This document shows, one piece after another, positions 55,755-64,000 of a DNA stretch of 64,000 nt. A program made the position numbers and the translations under genes. Source of the stretch: Stenotrophomonas rhizophila (GTDB taxonomy: Bacteria > Pseudomonadota > Gammaproteobacteria > Xanthomonadales > Xanthomonadaceae); assembly GCF_020857975.1 (NCBI RefSeq), contig NZ_JACWUO010000007.1:172409-236408 (forward strand), read 5' to 3'. Below the pieces are notes generated by a model, which saw only the letters and a program-made list of their open reading frames with translations, was not told where the DNA came from and did no database searches. Numbering within the stretch: the stretch's first letter is position 1; each line of letters begins with the position of its first letter.

Positions 55755-58397
55755 CTAGCCGCGGTGCCGCAGCAGCAGCTGCGTCATCAACGCACGCAGT
55801 GCCGGGGGCCGTACCGGTTTGGTCAGGAAACCCCAGCCCTTTTCCGCAGCGTCGGCTTTCAACGCATCGTCGCGCTCGGCGGTGACCAGGATCACCGGGG
55901 GGCGCGCCTGCCACAGGTCGCACAGCCGTTCGTACAGCGCCGGGCCGTGCCACTGGCCCATCCGCACGTCCAGGAGCAGCAACTGCGGTACGTTGAAGGC
56001 CGAGGCGATTTCCAGTGCGGCCTGCGGTCCATCGGCCAGTTCCACCGTGCAGCCCCAGCGTTCGAGCAGGGCGCGGGTGGCGCCGCATACGCGCGGGTCA
56101 TCGTCGATGCACCACACCCGGCATTGCCGCAGCGGGCCGTCGCCCTCGTCGGCAGCTACTGCCGGGGCAGTGACCAGGGCAGGTATCGCCGCGGCCTCGC
56201 CCAACGGCACACTCACCGCAAACACGCTGCCGCGGCCCAGGGTGGAGCGCAGGCGGATCGGGTGGCCGAGCAGGCGCCCGATCCGCTCCACGATCGCCAG
56301 CCCCAACCCGGCGCCGCGCTCCTGGTCGACGCCATCGTCGAGCCGGCGGAATTCCTCGAAGATTTCCTGCTGCAGGCTGTCGGGAATACCCGGGCCCTGG
56401 TCGTGTACTTCGATGCGCAGTTGCCCGGCGTGGCGCCGGCAGCCGATCAGCACGCGGCCGCGCGGGGTATAGCGCAGCGCGTTGGACAGGAAGTTCTGCA
56501 GGATCCGGCGCAGCAGCGCCTCATCGCTGACCACCACCGCGCGCGTGTCCACCCAGTGCAGCTGCAGGCCGCGGCTGTCGGCGGCGATGCCGAACTCGCG
56601 GGCCAGGGTTTCCAGCAGCGGCGACAGCGCAAATGCGCGGACCTGGGTCTGCAGCGTGCCCGATTCCAGCCGCGAGATGTCCAGCAGGCTGGTCAGGATG
56701 GCGTCCTGCGCGGCCAGCGCGGCGTCCACATGCCCGCTCAGTTCGTGCGACTCGCCCTGCAGCTTGCCGCGCAGCACCGACACGAACATGCGCGCGGCAT
56801 TCAACGGCTGCAGCAGGTCGTGCACCGCCGAGGCGACGAAGCGACTCTTGTAGCGGTTGGCCCGTTCGGCCTCGCGGCGGGCCTCGTCCAGGTCGCGGGT
56901 GCGCTCGGCCACGCGGTGTTCGAGCGCATCGGCCAGCGAGCGCAGTTCGCGTGCGGTGTTCTTGTAGCTGGTGATGTCGGCATAGCTGGTGACAAAGCCG
57001 CCGTCGGGCAGCGGGTTGCCGCGGATCTCCAGCACGGTGCCGTCGTCCTTTTCGCTCTCGCGCATATGCGGGCGACCGCTGCGCAGGTGGTTCAGGCGGC
57101 GCTCGATCGCCTCGTCGATCGGTCCGGGGCCGAGCAGGCCGCGGCGGGCGTTGTAGCGGAAGATCTCCTCGATCGGGCGGCCGACCCGGATCAGGCCGGT
57201 GGGGAACTTGAACAGCTCCAGGTAACGCGCATTCCAGGCCACCAGTTTCTGCTCGTTGTCGATCACCACCACGCCCTGCGGCAGGTGCGCCAGGCTGCGG
57301 CTGAGGCCGCTGTCGGCCTGCTGGGCGGCCTGCAGCACGCCGTCCTGGGCGGTGCGCAGTTCTTCGGCGTGCTGGGCCAGCACGCTTTCCAGTTCGCGCC
57401 GGCTGCGTTGCCGGTGCGCGGCCAGGCGCCGCCGCTGCTGGATGAACAGCACCAGGAAGCCCAGCGCCAGCCACGCCGCCGCGCCGCCGATCGCCGCGCT
57501 GCGCCCGGCACTGGTGGCCGCGCCGGCGTCGTGCAGCAGGTGCAGGTTCCAGTGTTCCTCGGGCAGGGCCAGGCTTTGCCAGAGCATGCGCTGCGGCAAC
57601 GCCGGGTCGAGCAGCCGCACCATGCGGCCGCCGTCGTCGAGCACATCCTCGGTACGCACCCGCAGCGGTTGCAGCGAGCGGTCGGCGTATTGCCGCGCAT
57701 CGAGCATTTCGCGGCGTTCGTTGGCGCCCAGCGGGCGCAACAGACGGTAACGCCAGGCATCGCGGTTGGCCAGGAACACCACATCGTGTTCGTCGCTGGC
57801 CAACACTACGTCCGGGCTGGTCAGCCACTCCTGTTCCAGCGCGGCCAGTTCGATCTTGATCACCACCACGCCGATGCGTCGGCCGCGCTCCTCGATCGCC
57901 TGGGACAGGAAATAGCCGGGCACCCCGGTGGTCATGCCGATGCCGTAGAAGCGGCCGCGGCCGCTGGCAATGGCCTGGCGGTAGTAGGGGCGGTAGCTGT
58001 AGTCCTCGCCGACGTTGCTGCCCGGCTGGTCCCAGTTGCTGGCTGCCACCGCCACCCCGTCGCGGCCGACCAGGGTGAGGGTGGAGGCCCGCGTGACCTG
58101 GTTGGCCTGCTGCAGTTTCAGGTTCAGGCGCTGCCGCCCGGCCGCGTCGGGCGCCTGCAGCAGGGCCTGGCGCAGGTCCGGGTCCAGGGCCAGCACCTGC
58201 GGCAGGGTGCCGAAGCGGTCCACCCGCTGCTGCAGGCCCTGGCCGTACGCCTGCAGCTGGCGCTGAACCTGGCCGCTTTCGGCGGCCAGTGCGCGCCGCC
58301 ATGCGTAGTGTCCGGCGGCGGCCGCCCACAGCACGGTACCGCCGACCATCAACAGCAGGGTCAGCAGCAGCGTGCGGTGGCGGCCGAGCCAGTACAT
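55755..58397 (-). CDS. Hybrid sensor histidine kinase with periplasmic Cache domain, PAS and receiver
   Basis: An 880-aa inner-membrane hybrid kinase. Helices lie at about residues 10-30 and 300-320, around a large periplasmic domain of double-Cache type (VGEDYSYRPYYRQAIASGRGRFYGIGMTTG), like the C4-dicarboxylate sensor DctB. PAS_7 (about 370-480), a coiled coil, HisKA (FVASAVHDLLQPLNAARMF), HATPase (NFLSNALRYTPRG, GAGLGLAIVERIG) and a C-terminal receiver (CIDDDPRVCGA, LLLLDVRMGQW) follow. It probably phosphorylates the LuxR regulator at 54830, and regulates the porin and DctA genes next to it. Confidence 0.9.
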   Translation of the reverse strand: MYWLGRHRTLLLTLLLMVGGTVLWAAAAGHYAWRRALAAESGQVQRQLQAYGQGLQQRVDRFGTLPQVLALDPDLRQALLQAPDAAGRQRLNLKLQQANQVTRASTLTLVGRDGVAVAASNWDQPGSNVGEDYSYRPYYRQAIASGRGRFYGIGMTTGVPGYFLSQAIEERGRRIGVVVIKIELAALEQEWLTSPDVVLASDEHDVVFLANRDAWRYRLLRPLGANERREMLDARQYADRSLQPLRVRTEDVLDDGGRMVRLLDPALPQRMLWQSLALPEEHWNLHLLHDAGAATSAGRSAAIGGAAAWLALGFLVLFIQQRRRLAAHRQRSRRELESVLAQHAEELRTAQDGVLQAAQQADSGLSRSLAHLPQGVVVIDNEQKLVAWNARYLELFKFPTGLIRVGRPIEEIFRYNARRGLLGPGPIDEAIERRLNHLRSGRPHMRESEKDDGTVLEIRGNPLPDGGFVTSYADITSYKNTARELRSLADALEHRVAERTRDLDEARREAERANRYKSRFVASAVHDLLQPLNAARMFVSVLRGKLQGESHELSGHVDAALAAQDAILTSLLDISRLESGTLQTQVRAFALSPLLETLAREFGIAADSRGLQLHWVDTRAVVVSDEALLRRILQNFLSNALRYTPRGRVLIGCRRHAGQLRIEVHDQGPGIPDSLQQEIFEEFRRLDDGVDQERGAGLGLAIVERIGRLLGHPIRLRSTLGRGSVFAVSVPLGEAAAIPALVTAPAVAADEGDGPLRQCRVWCIDDDPRVCGATRALLERWGCTVELADGPQAALEIASAFNVPQLLLLDVRMGQWHGPALYERLCDLWQARPPVILVTAERDDALKADAAEKGWGFLTKPVRPPALRALMTQLLLRHRG

Positions 58398-58456
58398 GGC
58401 GGCAGTCTACGGTCGCGCGGCGGGCAGGGTGTGCAGGCCCGCCGCCACGATGCCGG

Positions 58457-59623
58457 TCAGAAGTGCATCTGCGCGCGCAGCTCGAAGATTTCCGGCTGGC
58501 TGCGCACGCCGCGGCGGCTGGCGTCGGCCTTGACGTAGTTGGCCTGGAACTTGAAGTGGCTGGTCAGGTACCAGTTGGCGCCGATGCTCCAGTCGTGCTG
58601 GCGGCCGCCGAGCACGTCGGCATCGTCCAGGTCCAGGCGGCTGTAGCGGGCCACCAGTTCCACCGCGCCATAGTCGTGGGCCGGCTTGACGTTGGCCACC
58701 GCGCCGCCGCTGTAGCCGCGCGATTCGCCGGTCAGCACCCAGCTGGCCATCGCGTACTGGCCGGCACCGGTGAAGTCCGGCCTGCCTTCACGGCTGACCG
58801 TGGCCTGCAGGGCTTCGCCCTGCAGCGAGAACGGGCCCTTGATCCAGACCGCTTCCACGCCGCTGCGCACGATCTTGTCGGCCGGGGCCAGCGCCCCGGA
58901 ATCGACCAGGCGCAGGTCGGTCAGGCCGGCTTCGGGGCGAGCGCGCAGGCGCGCGCTGGCGGCGCGGTGCACGTCGCGGCCGTCGCGGTAGCCGCGCGGG
59001 TTTTCCTGCGACAGGGCCAGGCCCAGGTGCAGCACATCGCCGTCGGCCTTGACCGGGGTCCATACCGCACGCACGGCCTGGGTGGTGCCGGGGTTGTCGC
59101 CCTGCAGGTCCTTGCCGCCGTACGCGCCGGCCTGCAGCAGGTAGCGCGGGCGTTCCAGCACCCAGTCCACGCCGGTGCGGCGGCCTTCGTAGATGGCCTG
59201 CACCGGCAGCGCGAACTCCATGAAGCTGCCGGCGCGCGAGCTGGTCACCGCGTCCAGGCCGACCGGGGTCTTCATGTAGCCGAAGCGGAACTTGCCGATG
59301 TCGCGGCCGAACAGCGCCTTGCTTTCCAGGCGGACATAGACGTCCAGCCAGGTGTCGGCCTGGAAATCGTAGTAGACCATCGCGTCATACACGCCCTTCT
59401 TCTTCAGGGTCGCGCCGAATTCCTTGCGGCGCACCGCGTCGGCATCGTCGATGCCGCTGCCGCCGGAAAAATCGTTGAGGTCGTAGGCGATGTTGGCGGT
59501 GGCGGCCAGTTCGGTGCCGTCGCTGAAGGCGACCTTGGTCGGCCAGTTGTCGAAGTCGGCGGCCGAAGCCAGCAGGGGAGTTGCGGCCAGGCACAGGGCC
59601 AGCAGGGTCGGGGTCGGGCGCAT
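58457..59623 (-). CDS. Phosphate-selective porin O/P family outer membrane protein (copy 2)
   Basis: A 388-aa barrel porin with a signal peptide (residues 1-21, LLASAA), distant paralogue of copy 1 at 50265 (shared VHLGLALS-like, TGESRGYSGG versus TGESRAYDRK, and the C-terminal Phe). It lies 59 bases before the hybrid kinase gene on the same strand and is divergent from dctA. A role in letting dicarboxylates through the outer membrane is inferred from that position; phosphate uptake is the classical role of the family. Confidence 0.86.
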   Translation of the reverse strand: MRPTPTLLALCLAATPLLASAADFDNWPTKVAFSDGTELAATANIAYDLNDFSGGSGIDDADAVRRKEFGATLKKKGVYDAMVYYDFQADTWLDVYVRLESKALFGRDIGKFRFGYMKTPVGLDAVTSSRAGSFMEFALPVQAIYEGRRTGVDWVLERPRYLLQAGAYGGKDLQGDNPGTTQAVRAVWTPVKADGDVLHLGLALSQENPRGYRDGRDVHRAASARLRARPEAGLTDLRLVDSGALAPADKIVRSGVEAVWIKGPFSLQGEALQATVSREGRPDFTGAGQYAMASWVLTGESRGYSGGAVANVKPAHDYGAVELVARYSRLDLDDADVLGGRQHDWSIGANWYLTSHFKFQANYVKADASRRGVRSQPEIFELRAQMHF

Positions 59624-59933
59624 GGAAGTGCTGCTCTCTAATTTGAGACGGGACAGGACAACAACGGCCGCCGCGCCGGAAACTGTTGCCCGGCCGGCGG
59701 CGCGCGGTCACTTGCCGCCGTGGGGGAGGGCGGTGTGGGCGCAGTGTAGGCACCGGACGCCGCCTGAACCGGGGGGCTAGTACCAATAGGTTATCTGCGT
59801 TGCGGTGTGCGGCGCGTACAAATGCGTCCATCCACCGCAGCCCCCGCCAACACCGGGCCGCGGCGTTCCCCACGGAACCGGCCCGGCGCAGCCTGCGGGC
59901 CGGACGCGTCAATACCGTCATCCGGAGTCCGCC
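59624..59933. promoter_or_regulatory. Divergent promoter region between porin copy 2 and dctA
   Basis: A 310-base gap with both genes leaving it. No sigma-54 type GG-N10-GC promoter pair stood out, although dctA is often sigma-54 dependent. An AT-richer stretch (CTAGTACCAATAGGTTATC) lies near 59777-59795. Confidence 0.45.
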
Positions 59934-61283
59934 ATGCACATTCCCGCCACCGCCCCGCTTGCGGCCAAGCCGCTGCCGTTCTACCGCCAGCTGTACGTCC
60001 AGGTCGTAGTGGCGATCGTGCTGGGCGCCATCCTCGGCCACTTCGAGCCGGCGTTCGCCGAATCGCTCAAGCCGCTGGGCGATGCGTTCATCAAGCTGGT
60101 GAAGATGATCATCGCCCCGGTGATCTTCCTGACCATCGTCACCGGCATCGCCGGCATGACCCAGCTGCGCACCGTGGGCCGGGTGTTCGCCAAATCGATG
60201 GCCTATTTCCTGTTCTTCTCCACCCTGGCGCTGATCGTGGGCATGGTGGTGGCGCACGTGGTGCAGCCCGGCGCCGGGATGAACATCAACCCGGCCGACC
60301 TAGACCAGACCGCGGTCCACAGCTACGTGGAGAAGTCGCACGAGCTGACCCTGACCGGGTTCGCGATGGACATCATCCCGGCCACCCTGGTCAGCGCCTT
60401 CGTCGACGGCAACATCCTGCAGGTGCTGTTCGTGGCGGTGCTGTTCGGCGTGGCCCTGGCCCTGACCGGCGACAAGGGCCGGCCGGTACTGACCCTGCTG
60501 GAGGCGCTGACCGCGCCGGTGTTCCGCCTGGTGCACATCCTGATGAAGGCCGCCCCGATCGGCGCCTTCGGCGCGATCGCCTTCACCATCGGCAAGTACG
60601 GGGTCGGCTCGCTGGTCAACCTGGCCTGGCTGGTGGGCTCGTTCTACCTCACCGCGTTCCTGTTCGTGGCGGTGATCCTGGGCGTGGTCTGCCGGCTGTG
60701 CGGGTTCTCGGTGTTCAAGCTGGCCCGTTACCTCAAGGCCGAGCTGCTGCTGGTGCTGGGTACCTCTTCCTCCGAGTCGGCGCTGCCCTCGCTGATGGAG
60801 AAGATGGAACGCGCCGGCTGCGCCAAGTCGGTGGTGGGCCTGGTGGTCCCCACCGGCTACTCGTTCAACCTGGATGGCACCAACATCTACATGACCCTGG
60901 CCGCGCTGTTCATCGCCCAGGCGACCAATACCGAGCTGACCCTGGGCCACCAGATCGCGCTGCTGCTGGTGGCCATGCTCAGTTCCAAGGGCGCTGCCGG
61001 CGTGACCGGTGCCGGCTTCATCACCCTGGCCGCCACCCTGGCGGTGGTCCCGGAAGTGCCGGTGGCCGGCATGGCGCTGATCCTGGGCGTGGACCGCTTC
61101 ATGAGCGAATGCCGTTCGCTGACCAACTTCATCGGCAATGCGGTGGCCACCGTGGTGGTGTCGCGCTGGGAAGGCGCGCTGGACCGCGACCGCCTGGCCC
61201 TGGCGCTGGACGGCCGCGAGGCCGAACTGCCCGCACCGACCACCGCCGACCTGCCGTCGCCATTGACCGCCCCGGCCCACTGA
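59934..61283 (+). CDS. dctA: C4-dicarboxylate/cation symporter DctA
   Basis: A 449-aa inner-membrane symporter for succinate, fumarate and malate. It has the DAACS family features: [19 protein letters not shown], the re-entrant loop [36 protein letters not shown] and the [14 protein letters not shown] motif ([11 protein letters not shown] here). The start ATG at 59934 ([12 protein letters not shown]) follows CGGAGTCCGCC. Together with the porin, the Cache-domain kinase and maeB it suggests a unit for growth on dicarboxylates. A strong terminator follows the gene. Confidence 0.94.
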   Translation: MHIPATAPLAAKPLPFYRQLYVQVVVAIVLGAILGHFEPAFAESLKPLGDAFIKLVKMIIAPVIFLTIVTGIAGMTQLRTVGRVFAKSMAYFLFFSTLALIVGMVVAHVVQPGAGMNINPADLDQTAVHSYVEKSHELTLTGFAMDIIPATLVSAFVDGNILQVLFVAVLFGVALALTGDKGRPVLTLLEALTAPVFRLVHILMKAAPIGAFGAIAFTIGKYGVGSLVNLAWLVGSFYLTAFLFVAVILGVVCRLCGFSVFKLARYLKAELLLVLGTSSSESALPSLMEKMERAGCAKSVVGLVVPTGYSFNLDGTNIYMTLAALFIAQATNTELTLGHQIALLLVAMLSSKGAAGVTGAGFITLAATLAVVPEVPVAGMALILGVDRFMSECRSLTNFIGNAVATVVVSRWEGALDRDRLALALDGREAELPAPTTADLPSPLTAPAH

Positions 61284-61306
61284 GCCGCCGCCCGCCTGTG
61301 TGTGTT

Positions 61307-61350
61307 GCAGGGCCTGCTACCTCCCCCTGGAGCGCAGGCCCTGCTTTTTT
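61307..61350 (+). terminator. Rho-independent terminator of dctA
   Basis: A perfect 11-bp stem, GCAGGGCCTGC and GCAGGCCCTGC, with a 16-base loop, followed by six T. It starts 24 bases after the dctA stop codon. Confidence 0.93.
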
Positions 61351-61533
61351 CACCCGCCCGCCTGGTGATGATGCGGCCTGTCATCGGCGCCGGCCATGCT
61401 CCCCCGCGTACGCTGCCGGACGGCCTGGATTATGTGCGGTTGCAGCATGGCCGTGACAGCGTAGCGACAGGTCCACCCACGCCAACGGGGGTATGATCCT
61501 CTGTTCCTCTCGCCCATTCATCTGCAGAAAGCG

Positions 61534-63825
<2,292 letters not shown>

Positions 63826-63848
63826 GGCGTTCTTCCCACCGCCAGTTG

Positions 63849-63880
63849 CCAAAACGCGCCCCTCGGGCGCGTTTTGGTTT
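63849..63880 (+). terminator. Rho-independent terminator of maeB
   Basis: CCAAAACGCGCCC and GGGCGCGTTTTGG form a perfect 13-bp stem with a 3-base loop, then TTT. A second small hairpin (TTTCGC-GAA-GCGAAA) follows at 63878-63892. Confidence 0.92.
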
Positions 63881-63902
63881 CGCGAAGCGAAACACGGATC
63901 GG

Positions 63903-63927
63903 GTAGCTACCGACCGTTGGTCGGTAG
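63903..63927 (+). repeat. SMAG-type palindromic repeat
   Basis: GTAG, then CTACCGACC-GTT-GGTCGGTAG, a perfect 9-bp stem, matching the copies at 7238 and 47877. Confidence 0.82.
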
Positions 63928-63938
63928 CAACTGTCTTG

Positions 63939-64000
63939 TCAGATGCCTGTCAGGGCCACTTCGGCGTCCCGTTTGCGGGCGTTGAGGATGACGAGCATCT
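63939..64000 (-). CDS. Possible 3' end of a minus-strand gene, cut by the window edge
   Basis: Reading the minus strand inward from the right edge gives MLVILNARKRDAEVALTGI then a TGA stop at 63939-63941, after which the maeB terminator region begins. About 20 codons are too few to identify a family, so this is only a candidate. Confidence 0.35.
   Translation of the reverse strand, partial: MLVILNARKRDAEVALTGI

Overview
The window is about 64 kb of high-GC gammaproteobacterial chromosome, almost certainly from Stenotrophomonas or a very close Xanthomonadaceae relative. The gene families (EngB, cytochrome c4 next to tandem DsbA, the 'plant-type' GshA, paired secreted amidohydrolases, a type IV secretion effector with a C-terminal XVIPCD-like domain) are typical of that family. 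The intergenic gaps also carry many short palindromes that begin with GTAG, which fit the SMAG (Stenotrophomonas GTAG) REP-type repeats. I see no rRNA, tRNA, CRISPR array, insertion sequence or phage integrase.

Layout. 1-5.6 kb: two DsbA-type oxidoreductases, cytochrome c4, EngB, a secreted metallo-beta-lactamase-fold hydrolase, an AraC regulator and a VIT1-like metal transporter. 5.8-12.9 kb: glutathione synthesis (gshA), an EmrE-type pump, a zinc alcohol dehydrogenase with a divergent LysR regulator, a short odd segment (9.88-10.5 kb), and the formaldehyde detoxification operon frmR-frmA-frmB behind a readable FrmR-type operator. 12.95-18.1 kb: an accessory locus with a broken copy and two intact copies of one small protein family (probable immunity proteins), then two overlapping large genes, the second ending in an XVIPCD-like domain. 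This looks like an antibacterial effector/immunity locus of the Xanthomonadales VirB/VirD4 type IV secretion system. 18.3-30.6 kb: RIO kinase, cell-wall enzymes, a diguanylate cyclase, a DJ-1 family protein, LysR regulators, a universal stress protein and a LysR-MFS-HlyD-OMF efflux system.

30.6-47.9 kb: mostly housekeeping and metabolism: DegV, an NahD-like isomerase, a pair of secreted amidohydrolases of which one has lost its metal ligands, AMP nucleosidase, a glutaredoxin/A-type/rhodanese fusion, a polysaccharide deacetylase, an aminotransferase, RsgA, a QEGLA (DUF1704) protein and a TonB-dependent receptor.

48.1-63.9 kb: organic-acid uptake and control. A porin-CitMHS-SDR operon is divergent from a response regulator, sensor kinase and solute-binding protein operon, and the shared promoter region has a Pho-box-like direct repeat. 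Next come a LuxR-type response regulator, a hybrid sensor kinase, a second OprP-type porin, DctA, and the malic enzyme MaeB. Together these form a plausible route from sensing di- and tricarboxylates through outer- and inner-membrane uptake to malate decarboxylation.

The most interesting parts are the effector/immunity locus, the SDR that lacks its catalytic tyrosine inside the CitMHS operon, the amidohydrolase pseudoenzyme pair, and the two-component operon with its own binding protein.
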